From a virus: DNA of 50,402 bases. Below are positions 1 through 7,013 of the stretch, one piece after another; position 1 is the stretch's first letter, and each line of letters begins with the position of its first letter. The stretch covers positions 1-50,402 of IMG/VR virus record IMGVR_UViG_3300008116_003048; one strand, 5' to 3'. The notes beneath the pieces are model-generated. The model made no database searches, was not told where the DNA came from, and saw only the letters and a program-made list of their open reading frames with translations. A program made the position numbers and the translations under genes.

Positions 1-221
1 ATTAGCTTAGCTCCATTTTCAACACATAAATTTCCAAAGCAATCAGTATAGACACTACAACCATCTTCTATATTGACTAATGCTAGAGTCAATTCTGAAG
101 GATCAAATGAAGTATTACTAAAATTGTCTTTTAGTTCATCGAACTTAACTAGTGCTCTACCAACACTTGTAAAATAATCTTGTGTGAAATAATCTGGGGT
201 GTTGAAATAAACTAGATACAT
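1..221 (-). CDS. Hypothetical protein, C-terminus beyond the window
   Basis: An open frame begins at 221 with ATG and runs off the left edge, giving 73 visible residues starting MYLVYFNTPDYFTQDYFTSV. The start follows the A-rich context AAATAAAAGTT-ATG that precedes many genes here, which supports the start and that the gene is real. No domain is recognised. A tRNA lies just upstream of it. Confidence 0.7.
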   Translation of the reverse strand, partial: MYLVYFNTPDYFTQDYFTSVGRALVKFDELKDNFSNTSFDPSELTLALVNIEDGCSVYTDCFGNLCVENGAKL

Positions 222-242
222 AACTTTTATTTTTTTGTTTAG

Positions 243-314
243 AAGTCAGAGCAGGATTCGAACCTACATCTCTCACCTACTATAGTGAGGCGTTACCATT
301 TACGCTACCTGACT
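243..314 (-). tRNA. tRNA with an apparent 8-nt anticodon loop, anticodon unresolved
   Basis: The minus strand folds into a cloverleaf: acceptor AGTCAGG/TCTGACT, D-stem GCGT/ACGC with GG in the loop, and T-arm GTAGG-TTCGAAT-CCTGC. The anticodon stem CTCAC/GTGAG encloses eight bases (TATAGTAG) instead of seven. If the extra base is on the 5' side the anticodon could be AGU, but this cannot be decided by eye. It could be a degenerate tRNA or one with altered decoding. Confidence 0.75.
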
Positions 315-330
315 TAAGATAACCAAAATA

Positions 331-1263
331 TTAGCTCAACTTAGGAAGCCTAATACTAGTAGATCTTTTGCTAGCAAGCTCTTTCTCTTTAGCAATGCTT
401 TCTAAGATCTCATCGAATCTTTTTACAGCATAATCGCTTTTCTCTTGAGCATCTTTATTTTGCCAAGAAACAACTTTATCAATAAAGTCCTCGAACTGTT
501 TGGTAGTCACTTGGCAGGTTGTAGTTATGCCAGTATGATTGTCTATAGTAAGATCATATTTGTAACCAACTTTCTTGTTAACCGTGAACTCACGAACAAA
601 CACGTAGTCATATTTAGATCGACCAGTTTGAAGCTTGATCTCACCAGGATTATCTTGAAGCTCACGCTCATTAGAGGAATAATCTTCTGAACGAACCCAT
701 TCAATTGACTTATAACTCTTGAGCTTAAGTGAAAAACCAGGCTTCATGAAAGAAGTCTTTTGATCGTTTTCAATATCTGACTCAAGTTCACGGATACTAC
801 GATGAAGTGCATCGATAGGTGATTGTAATTGTCTTAACGCAATACTAATCTCTTTACAACGCTTTGACCAATTATTCAAGAATAGATCTTTGATAGTCTC
901 ATGATTCTCACATATACGACCAATCGTGATGCCATACTCGATATCACTAGGATCAGAATGTGTGTTACCACTAGACCAATTGAATTGAAATTCAGGAGCC
1001 TCTTTCTCACGCCACGTGTTTCTAATACTGAATTCTAGGCGATTTGCCCAACGATCTTTTTGAGTATGCATAGTAAGACTCTCACTACTAATGTCCGCCT
1101 TCAAAATGCTAAGACGAATGTTTTGATTGAACCACTCTAAGATCTCATCGTTAAGACTCTGTAAATTCACATTGAATACATTCGTAGTGTATTCACTAAC
1201 CTCGTTTTGTTTAACGAGCAATTGCGCTTGAAGCGCTTCCAACATAACTTGTTTGTTGTTCAT
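331..1263 (-). CDS. Hypothetical protein, 310 aa
   Basis: No recognised domain; a soluble, charged protein. An upstream in-frame ATG at 1302 exists, but the ATG at 1263 (MNNKQVMLEAL) is preferred because it follows the recurrent context ATAATAGTT-ATG. It lies directly downstream of the repeat-containing control region 1330-1492, so it is probably the first gene of a short transcript that continues through the tRNA to the partial gene at the left edge. Confidence 0.75.
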   Translation of the reverse strand: MNNKQVMLEALQAQLLVKQNEVSEYTTNVFNVNLQSLNDEILEWFNQNIRLSILKADISSESLTMHTQKDRWANRLEFSIRNTWREKEAPEFQFNWSSGNTHSDPSDIEYGITIGRICENHETIKDLFLNNWSKRCKEISIALRQLQSPIDALHRSIRELESDIENDQKTSFMKPGFSLKLKSYKSIEWVRSEDYSSNERELQDNPGEIKLQTGRSKYDYVFVREFTVNKKVGYKYDLTIDNHTGITTTCQVTTKQFEDFIDKVVSWQNKDAQEKSDYAVKRFDEILESIAKEKELASKRSTSIRLPKLS

Positions 1264-1329
1264 AACTATTATTGTTTTTTGGTTATCAATATACTGTGCC
1301 ATTTGGACTAGCCTAAAATGGGCTTAGAA

Positions 1330-1492
1330 TCTATGTAAATATACAACAATCCAGTGAGATAAAAAAATATCTAGTGAACTATTTTAAAAATTGTCGATTG
1401 ATTATCAATCAGTTGTGCAAGTTGTTGAAAGTGAATAAGTTATAAGTGGTTGATTACCAATAGGTTAACCCTAACTTATTGATTATCAATCC
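1330..1492 (-). promoter_or_regulatory. Control region with repeated palindromic sites
   Basis: The minus strand carries TATATTTACAT, close to the Bacteroidota -7 box, about 70 nt upstream of the start at 1263. Behind it lies the perfect palindrome GATTGATTATCAATC (1396-1410), a weaker copy near 1448-1462 and another at about 1477-1491 overlapping the end of the next gene. Bases 1372-1422 match 6185-6235 at 47 of 51 positions by eye. Repeated palindromes behind a promoter-like box suggest operators; iteron-like binding sites are an alternative. Confidence 0.6.
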
Positions 1493-1802
1493 CATACTTC
1501 TGGATAAGCTTGTCTATTATCTCTTTATCCATCTTATTGAACGTCTTTTGATCTTGTATTTTTCTGACGTAGTCAATATGTTTATTGATAGTGATTAATC
1601 TTAAAGCATATTGTTCGTGGTGGTGTGTATTTGTAGAACAGAACTTATACTCTTTAGTCAGTGTTTCTTTAAGTAACTTAACTCTGTTAATGTAAGGATC
1701 TGGTTCTGTCTTCTTAGGTCTATTCTCGAATAGCTCTTTAGCTTCCATAGCTTTGACAAGTTTATCACCCATCTTCGATATGGAGAAGCTATTGAATTTC
1801 AT
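1476..1802 (-). CDS. Hypothetical protein, 108 aa
   Basis: A small, basic, probably soluble protein rich in Lys and helix-forming residues; no family recognised. Its last codons (GIDNQ, stop) coincide with one copy of the ATTGATAATCAAT palindrome, so the coding end is embedded in the control region. Its start overlaps the stop of the upstream gene at 1802, indicating translational coupling. Confidence 0.7.
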   Translation of the reverse strand: MKFNSFSISKMGDKLVKAMEAKELFENRPKKTEPDPYINRVKLLKETLTKEYKFCSTNTHHHEQYALRLITINKHIDYVRKIQDQKTFNKMDKEIIDKLIQKYGIDNQ

Positions 1803-2095
1803 CAGTCCTTAGATCCCTTAACTATATATTTGAGAATAGTTTTCTGTAGCTCAGATAAGGCTTGTGTATTCTCTCTAATCAGTTCAGAGAGTCTGTCTCT
1901 CTCTTCTACAAGTAGTGCCATCATCTCTTCTTGTAGCTTATCTACTTTAGCTTCTAGCTCGTCGTTCTTTTTAACCAGTCTTTGATGCTGCATCCACGCA
2001 AAATATCCAAGGATAAATGCAACTAGACCTAGTACTCCGTATTGTAACAAATAATCTTTTGTGCTGTGAGTCGTGACGATTTGAAGTAAATACAT
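1802..2095 (-). CDS. Membrane-anchored coiled-coil protein (holin/UviB-like?)
   Basis: A 97-residue protein with one hydrophobic segment near residues 17-35 (YGVLGLVAFILGYFAW) followed by a long charged heptad region (about 45-90). This layout resembles small BhlA/UviB-type phage holin-like proteins and also other small membrane coiled-coil proteins, so the function is unproven. It is coupled to the downstream gene by a one-base overlap. Confidence 0.65.
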   Translation of the reverse strand: MYLLQIVTTHSTKDYLLQYGVLGLVAFILGYFAWMQHQRLVKKNDELEAKVDKLQEEMMALLVEERDRLSELIRENTQALSELQKTILKYIVKGSKD

Positions 2096-2103
2096 TGTTA
2101 ATG

Positions 2104-2319
2104 TTAATTTAATGGACTAATCTTTTTGTACAACATATATTCCCAATACTTGGCATATTCATACAAGTCTTCACGCTTCTCATCTATGATGCCCTTTTCA
2201 ATCATATCAATCATGATCTCTACCCACATATACCTAGGGTTAACATGGTAATAAGGATGGATCTCATTTGGTATACCTGACCCGTCTGCAATGTCGTCTA
2301 GCACGTCATAATATAACAT
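2104..2319 (-). CDS. Hypothetical protein, 71 aa
   Basis: A short, tyrosine-rich acidic protein with no recognised domain. The start at 2319 is preceded within a few bases by AATATTTATTGTT, one of the ATATTTATT motifs found upstream of several genes here. It is closely packed between neighbours, consistent with a real phage gene. Confidence 0.65.
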   Translation of the reverse strand: MLYYDVLDDIADGSGIPNEIHPYYHVNPRYMWVEIMIDMIEKGIIDEKREDLYEYAKYWEYMLYKKISPLN

Positions 2320-2348
2320 AACAATAAATATTAGTTTTACTTTAAGGA

Positions 2349-2726
2349 TTATTTACCGAATAGTTCTTTAATACATTTTTTGGCATCACGTTTGGCAATC
2401 TTGTATGCTTCTATCTCCATAGGGTGTTTACTATCTGGAAGATACATACTTAAGATCTGGTAATGCCTCATGTTTTGCCTGTAATGTGTATATTCATGGA
2501 TAATACTACAGGCTAGTTCATGTAGATCATGGTGCATACTTTTATCTATAAAGATGGTGGATTCTATCTCATCATAGAATGCCATACACCCTTCAGTATA
2601 GTAGTCACCATTCTTGAACTCTATGTAAGGAAGGTCTCGGTTGTATTTAGACATACCATATTTTGCAACACACCAATCAAAGATCTTGTTGGCATGTCGC
2701 TTGGTAAGCTTTGGTTGTTTGTCCAT
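2349..2726 (-). CDS. Putative zinc metalloprotease-like protein (HEYTH)
   Basis: The 125-residue protein has HEYTH at residues 77-81, matching the HExxH zinc-binding helix of zincins, and acidic residues in MEIEAY (about 103-108) that could supply the third ligand. Compact HExxH proteins of this size include SprT-like and ImmA/IrrE-like families, but membership cannot be settled by eye. The next gene upstream also encodes an HExxH protein. The start follows TCTAGTT-ATG. Confidence 0.65.
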   Translation of the reverse strand: MDKQPKLTKRHANKIFDWCVAKYGMSKYNRDLPYIEFKNGDYYTEGCMAFYDEIESTIFIDKSMHHDLHELACSIIHEYTHYRQNMRHYQILSMYLPDSKHPMEIEAYKIAKRDAKKCIKELFGK

Positions 2727-2728
2727 AA

Positions 2729-3322
2729 CTAGATTTGTTCTTCAATGAAGACCTGTTCGATCTTCTTGGGTAACTTATTATAGTTCATTCTAAAGTGGTT
2801 AGGCATCATTTTAACTAACCTCTTGTTTGAATACGGGCTATTGTTAGAGGTACACCATTTCCTGGTGGCCAACATTCTATTATAAAAATGAATGTAACAA
2901 TTAGCCTTCTTTATGTATTGATCAATGTCTATATCTAGACCGAACTTCTTTATGATCTTGACAGCTCTTTTCTCATTGTCTAGTTCTAGGTCTCTAGACA
3001 CAGCTAGATGCTTCTTAATGTCTCTAACTTCCTCACCCATCAACCAATCGTCTACTTTAGGGATCGATACATCTGCCTTCTTCCACAAGTCTATCTGATC
3101 TACCCATTGGGTCAAATGAGCAAACTCATGTGCCAAGATCTCTATGGAGTCTGGTCTATTCATAGAGCATACCAGCTCCTTATTATATTCGTCAAAATAC
3201 CCAGAACATTGTAACTTGCCTGGGAGCCTGACGTATTTGGTGCGTCTGAGATCACACTTGATCCCATACTTCTTGCACTCTTGTTTAACGTACTTTACGA
3301 ATTCTTTTGCTTTCTTATTCAT
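2729..3322 (-). CDS. Putative zinc metalloprotease-like protein (HEFAH)
   Basis: HEFAH sits at residues 65-69, followed about 45 residues later by LELDNEKRA, a plausible third-ligand helix as in gluzincins. The basic C-terminal half has no recognised domain. It is 2 bp upstream of the other HExxH gene, suggesting co-expression and a shared or sequential role. Possible roles include processing of a phage or host protein or an anti-repressor-like activity; none is shown by the sequence. Confidence 0.65.
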   Translation of the reverse strand: MNKKAKEFVKYVKQECKKYGIKCDLRRTKYVRLPGKLQCSGYFDEYNKELVCSMNRPDSIEILAHEFAHLTQWVDQIDLWKKADVSIPKVDDWLMGEEVRDIKKHLAVSRDLELDNEKRAVKIIKKFGLDIDIDQYIKKANCYIHFYNRMLATRKWCTSNNSPYSNKRLVKMMPNHFRMNYNKLPKKIEQVFIEEQI

Positions 3323-3350
3323 AGAATGTCTTTTTAAAGGTCAAAGAATC

Positions 3351-3674
3351 CTATGATAAATATTCCGTTTGGATTTGTTCTATATGTTTACAGGTTCCAG
3401 CCCTGCCACTAAATTTGAAGGCGTGGCAATTGCATGACCAGTTTTTATGGTCCAGCTTTACAGTATAAGAACGGCCTCCATTTCCTTCAACGTCCCAATC
3501 CAACCTCAACTTAAAGGCCTCATTTGTGCCTCCTACGTGAGGCTTACGGAACCACATAAGGTCGGCTTCCGTAGTCCCACTAGGAACATCGATCCTCTTA
3601 CCATCTACTTGGACATAAGTACCTTTGTCGTCTTGAGTAGGAAAAGGATATTGAAAGCTGTGTATTATTATCAT
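3351..3674 (-). CDS. SWIM zinc-finger protein, 107 aa
   Basis: The C-terminus has CNCHAFKF followed by GTCKH, giving C81, C83, C95 and H97 in the CxCx(n)CxH spacing of SWIM zinc fingers, which bind DNA or protein. The N-terminal 75 residues look like a small beta-rich domain. Its ATG overlaps the TGA of the upstream gene (ATGA), so translation is coupled. No catalytic domain accompanies the finger. Confidence 0.75.
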   Translation of the reverse strand: MIIIHSFQYPFPTQDDKGTYVQVDGKRIDVPSGTTEADLMWFRKPHVGGTNEAFKLRLDWDVEGNGGRSYTVKLDHKNWSCNCHAFKFSGRAGTCKHIEQIQTEYLS

Positions 3675-3883
3675 AGGGGTTTAAATTTAAATAAATTCCA
3701 GACTCTGGAAAAATCAAAGCCTGTAGTTTTTGGTCTTAGTTTACCGAAGTCATACTCGCTATGGAGATTATGTGCTTGAGGTTGAACGTTTCTGCAAGCA
3801 GAACCCACTCCAAACATATTCATCCACTCTTGTTGACTTACTTTCTCAGGATAAGTTGTACTCTTAATTTTAATGTTGCTCAT
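3671..3883 (-). CDS. Hypothetical protein, 70 aa
   Basis: No recognised family. The ATG at 3883 (MSNIKIKSTTYPEKV) is preferred over an upstream in-frame ATG at 3931, because the longer form would overlap the upstream gene and the inner start follows the A-rich AAATAAAATTAAT. It is coupled by ATGA to the downstream SWIM gene. Confidence 0.6.
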   Translation of the reverse strand: MSNIKIKSTTYPEKVSQQEWMNMFGVGSACRNVQPQAHNLHSEYDFGKLRPKTTGFDFSRVWNLFKFKPL

Positions 3884-3890
3884 ATTAATT

Positions 3891-4313
3891 TTATTTAGTG
3901 TAACCAAATATTTTTGAATCATTAATTTCACGATAAGAATAATCTACACGAACTACCTTAGTTAACTCCTTTTGCTTGATAGTGCCTGTCTTACGATCTT
4001 CAATCATAACAGTAGCAACACCTTCATAAGGATCAAGATCAATTGAATCATAGTACTCGTTAGCTTGCTCAAATGTATCAAACAAACGCGTCTCTGTATC
4101 TTTATCAGTATATCCATCTAACAACTCTGATTCAAAGTCGTCTTCATTTTCTACAGTAAAGTAAGGACTAACTGTAACAAAGAACTTTTTGTCTTGACCT
4201 GTATTTGAATCTTCATTAGGTTCACCTAATACCTGGATTAACTGATCAACGCTTGCAGTTACAATACTATCATGGAAGCTAGTTCCTGATACACGCTTAT
4301 TTGTCTTTTTCAT
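3891..4313 (-). CDS. Hypothetical acidic protein, 140 aa
   Basis: An acidic protein starting MKKTNKRVSGTSFHD with no recognised domain. The inner ATG at 4313 is chosen because it follows AAATAAAGGTTAT and avoids overlap with the upstream gene ending at 4336. It is part of the run of small genes between 6109 and 1476 that shares the A-rich start context. Confidence 0.65.
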   Translation of the reverse strand: MKKTNKRVSGTSFHDSIVTASVDQLIQVLGEPNEDSNTGQDKKFFVTVSPYFTVENEDDFESELLDGYTDKDTETRLFDTFEQANEYYDSIDLDPYEGVATVMIEDRKTGTIKQKELTKVVRVDYSYREINDSKIFGYTK

Positions 4314-4335
4314 ATAACCTTTATTTAGTTTTAAA

Positions 4336-4563
4336 TTATTGAATGTCTTCAAATTGTCCCCAAGGAAAATTCATATCAAACTTGATATTTGCACTTCTAC
4401 AAACACTACCAAGATCAACTACTACTCCGTAAGGAATGTTTGATAAAATAGTATTCTCTTGTAGAGTTTCTTCAAGGCGAATAGCCGTATTTGGATAATC
4501 TACTTTGAATGACGCAATAGCCTTCTTAAGCTCAGGCTTGGCTCTTTCTAATAATGTTTTCAT
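4336..4563 (-). CDS. Hypothetical protein, 75 aa
   Basis: A small protein of unknown function starting MKTLLERAKPELKK, preceded by AAATAAACAGTT-ATG. It sits in the short-gene array with a 6-bp gap to the small gene upstream. No motif is recognised. Confidence 0.65.
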   Translation of the reverse strand: MKTLLERAKPELKKAIASFKVDYPNTAIRLEETLQENTILSNIPYGVVVDLGSVCRSANIKFDMNFPWGQFEDIQ

Positions 4564-4569
4564 AACTGT

Positions 4570-4746
4570 TTATTTTAATTGTTTTTTAAATTCTTTAATC
4601 GGATCTTGTTTAGCAATTCGTTTAATGTAACTACTAACTCTATGCTTCTCATTTAATGAACGCATAAGTTCATCTCGTTCTAAGGTCTCTTTCAACCATT
4701 GTTCTCTGTTAGTCTCATATAGACTAAGTTTTTTATCTTTACTCAT
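4570..4746 (-). CDS. Small basic protein, 58 aa
   Basis: An uninterrupted frame from ATG at 4746 to TAA at 4570-4572 encodes 58 residues starting MSKDKKLSLYETNREQW and ending KKQLK. It fills the otherwise empty gap between neighbours. Its ATG overlaps the upstream gene's TGA (ATGA), the coupling used elsewhere here, which argues that it is real. It is highly charged and probably helical, with no recognised domain. Confidence 0.7.
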   Translation of the reverse strand: MSKDKKLSLYETNREQWLKETLERDELMRSLNEKHRVSSYIKRIAKQDPIKEFKKQLK

Positions 4747-5024
4747 AACTCATAATTTGGTTCATAATCTTCATCTGTATCGTAGCATCCTACCATACGT
4801 TCTAACTCAGCATCAATACGAAGTTGATGAGGTCTCCAACGTTCATAACGTTCTGCATTTGTTTCTTTATCTTCAGGCCAATGACTATCATTGTCCCAAC
4901 CTTTTGGAAACATAGGCTTAAGATCTTCACTACTTACATTAGGATTGATTGTTTGAATCTCACTATCAAACACATTTTTGTCTAGGCTAATAAGCCTCTC
5001 TAAATTTTCTTTCACACTTTTCAT
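4743..5024 (-). CDS. Hypothetical acidic protein, 93 aa
   Basis: An acidic protein of unknown function. The start at 5024 (MKSVKENLERL) follows GTGTGTT-ATG and is preferred to an ATG three codons upstream. It overlaps the downstream 58-residue gene by ATGA. Confidence 0.65.
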   Translation of the reverse strand: MKSVKENLERLISLDKNVFDSEIQTINPNVSSEDLKPMFPKGWDNDSHWPEDKETNAERYERWRPHQLRIDAELERMVGCYDTDEDYEPNYEL

Positions 5025-5041
5025 AACACACAATTTTATAA

Positions 5042-5353
5042 TTAATAATCAAATGAATCTCTCATATTGAAGTCCTCGTCTTCTAGAATGTCAATTTGCT
5101 CTTCGATCACACTATCAGGAACATGGCCATCCAAAAACATTTCAAGCTCAACCTCTTTTAGTATCTGATCAATTGGCATTGCTTTGTACTTTCTAATTTC
5201 TACTTTGATCTCTTGACCCAAATACTCGATAACTGCAATACCTTTAGTACCTTCTTTGTAGGTATACTCTCGTCCTTTTGGACTTACGAACGTCTTACCA
5301 ACTTTAGCACTATCCCAATCTCTCTTCTTACCAACTTCTTTTCTTTGCATCAT
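5042..5353 (-). CDS. Hypothetical protein, 103 aa
   Basis: The N-terminal part is basic (QRKEVGKKRDWDSAKVG) and the C-terminal part strongly acidic. No domain is recognised. The start follows AAATAAATGTT-ATG. It belongs to the short-gene array. Confidence 0.65.
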   Translation of the reverse strand: MMQRKEVGKKRDWDSAKVGKTFVSPKGREYTYKEGTKGIAVIEYLGQEIKVEIRKYKAMPIDQILKEVELEMFLDGHVPDSVIEEQIDILEDEDFNMRDSFDY

Positions 5354-5370
5354 AACATTTATTTTTTAGG

Positions 5371-5565
5371 TTATTCAAATAAACAATTCTCTTGCTCCCA
5401 TCGACCGTTTATAAGTCTCTCGATCGTATAGTCACCATTGTACTTACGATTCTCTGGGTGTGTTAGCCACACTTTCACATCGTCTTTCCAAATCTTGAGT
5501 TCGTCTCCGTCCCAAGCTTGCTCGATTGTATCGAGACTTTCTAGTTGTCTTTTTGTGTATTTCAT
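5371..5565 (-). CDS. Hypothetical protein, 64 aa
   Basis: A small protein beginning MKYTKRQLESLDTIEQAWDG, no recognised family. The start is preceded by CAAATAAAAGTT-ATG. It ends 17 bp before the next gene. Confidence 0.65.
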   Translation of the reverse strand: MKYTKRQLESLDTIEQAWDGDELKIWKDDVKVWLTHPENRKYNGDYTIERLINGRWEQENCLFE

Positions 5566-5612
5566 AACTTTTATTTGTAATTAAATATAATTATGGAGTC
5601 GCGGTCAATCAA

Positions 5613-5804
5613 TTAAAGTCCACATTCCATTCTGTATACTCTATCATGGTGTTCAGCCTCTGAATATACATCTAAATTCAAATATGTATTATTCCAAAAA
5701 TTATGAAATAAATACGTATCCGCCCATTTAAGGTCAGCTTTCATCACCACTTTAGCTTCATCAGCTGTTAATACTTCTTTTTGTTTTAATTCTTGTACGT
5801 TCAT
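5613..5804 (-). CDS. Hypothetical protein, 63 aa
   Basis: A small protein with no recognised domain, starting MNVQELKQKEVLTADEAK after AAATAATAGTT-ATG. The 47-bp gap to the next gene contains a TATATTT stretch that may act as a secondary promoter. Confidence 0.65.
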   Translation of the reverse strand: MNVQELKQKEVLTADEAKVVMKADLKWADTYLFHNFWNNTYLNLDVYSEAEHHDRVYRMECGL

Positions 5805-5818
5805 AACTATTATTTTTA

Positions 5819-6109
5819 TTAGCTTAAAGAACTTAATACCACACCTTTGTAACCAAGGCTATTAGCCTTCTCGATACCAACGAACTCGCTAAAGTCTTCA
5901 CCTGGTACCTCATACAAGTATACCTGGAAGTTCTCACAAAACTTCTTAATATGCTTGGACTGCTCGGCCCAATCCATATACATCGTATTGATGCCTAACG
6001 TATAGTCAAGCCAATCGTGAACATCACAAATATTCAATACAGGAAATTCGCTTTGTAGCTCAGCGATAACTCTGTTTCTACCTTCTAATACTAATTCATT
6101 CATATTCAT
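5819..6109 (-). CDS. Hypothetical protein, 96 aa, first gene of the small-gene array
   Basis: A soluble acidic protein of unknown function. It starts after AAAATAAAAGTT-ATG and is the promoter-proximal gene downstream of the control region 6150-6290, so it heads the array of short genes that runs left to about 1476. Confidence 0.65.
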   Translation of the reverse strand: MNMNELVLEGRNRVIAELQSEFPVLNICDVHDWLDYTLGINTMYMDWAEQSKHIKKFCENFQVYLYEVPGEDFSEFVGIEKANSLGYKGVVLSSLS

Positions 6110-6149
6110 AACTTTTATTTTAAGTGTCCTTTAATCAATCGAACAATGT

Positions 6150-6290
6150 AAATATACTACGAATTTTTGACACCAAAAAATTTTTAGTGAACTATTTTGA
6201 AAATTGTCGATTGATAATCAATTAGTTATGCAAGTGATTGGAAATCAATCAGTTACACACCTTGATAATCAATTAGTTACGTATGTAGGA
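6150..6290 (-). promoter_or_regulatory. Control region with repeated palindromic sites (second copy)
   Basis: A TATATTTACAT box on the minus strand lies about 45 nt upstream of the start at 6109. Behind it are GATTGATAATCAATT (6209-6223), GATTGGAAATCAATC (6236-6250) and TTGATAATCAATT (6262-6274), spaced about 25 bp and mostly followed by AGTTA. The 51 bp at 6185-6235 match 1372-1422 at all but four positions. The same factor probably binds both regions. Confidence 0.65.
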
Positions 6291-6311
6291 AAATTAATAT
6301 GTATAAGTGAC

Positions 6312-6899
6312 TCACTTCTTGTACCTGCACCTGTCAAAATGCCATTGTTTCATGGCGCTTCCTTTTCCTTTCTTTAAACAGTGCGGACACGTATACACGG
6401 GACGAATATCACCAGCATATTTAGGACATTTATCAAAATGATATTTTTTTGCATTATTAGATGCTGTTTTAATTCCACAATGAGGACATTCAATATGGCT
6501 GTATACTTTTCCTATGCTAGCTTCTTTTATTTTATTTTTATGTTCTTCAGACTTAGGTTTTCTCATTCTCATTTTTGTTTCCTCAGTCTTAGGTTTTTTC
6601 ATTCTACTCTTATGGTATTCTGATAAAGGCTTGCCTGTTTTAAATTCACTAATCTTTTTATTTATATGAGCTCTTTCTTCTGGTGTCATGTTTAATCTTT
6701 GACTTATTAAGTGGGCTGCGCAATATTCACCTTTATCATAATGAATTTGATAATGCTCTTTTAATGGAAGTGCAATAAGATTAAATATATTATTGTTATT
6801 TCTATCACCATCAATGTGATGGATATCATAAGTCACTCCATTTTCATCAACTGGTATCGGTCCGTAATAATCAGACCATATTTTTCTATAATCAGCCAT
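6312..6899 (-). CDS. HNH homing endonuclease with C-terminal zinc fingers
   Basis: The N-terminal part contains HHIDGDRNNNNIFNLI (from about residue 27) and a downstream EHYQIHY, the HNH nuclease signature with HH, N and H intact. Basic linkers follow, then two Cys2/His-Cys modules (CPHCG...HFDKCP and CPHCL...HFDRC). The start at 6899 (MADYRKIW) follows TATTTT; a longer form from 6953 would run into the structured leader. It is probably a free-standing mobile endonuclease, inserted between the small-gene array and the next operon. Confidence 0.85.
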   Translation of the reverse strand: MADYRKIWSDYYGPIPVDENGVTYDIHHIDGDRNNNNIFNLIALPLKEHYQIHYDKGEYCAAHLISQRLNMTPEERAHINKKISEFKTGKPLSEYHKSRMKKPKTEETKMRMRKPKSEEHKNKIKEASIGKVYSHIECPHCGIKTASNNAKKYHFDKCPKYAGDIRPVYTCPHCLKKGKGSAMKQWHFDRCRYKK

Positions 6900-6909
6900 A
6901 AAATAAAAA

Positions 6910-7002
6910 TGGACCCAGAGGAAGTAAAGGTCCCGGAATGACCGATACTCCATGAGTCCAATAAATTATTGTAGATAGTTGATTCCGGCAACTTTCTATC
7001 TA
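6910..7002 (-). ncRNA. Structured RNA leader with kissing loops, upstream of HNH gene (copy 1)
   Basis: On the minus strand three helices form. Hairpin A is GTTG-CCGGAAT-CAAC with a flanking TAGATA/TATCTA stem (6972-7002). Hairpin B is GGTC-ATTCCGG-GACC (6929-6943). A long-range helix pairs TGGACTC with GGGTCCA (6954-6960 with 6910-6916). The two 7-base loops are exact complements. A second copy at 46165-46262 keeps every helix and the loop-loop pairing with different bases. One outer pair is G-U only on the minus strand, which indicates the transcribed strand. Confidence 0.75.
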
Positions 7003-7013
7003 TAATAAATATC

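Noticed and set aside
6900-7013. HNH leader as a group I intron or HEARO/IsrB-type element
   Set aside because: No interrupted host gene, no group I core pairings, and the nuclease lacks the RuvC part expected of IsrB-type proteins. Flanking genes are complete.
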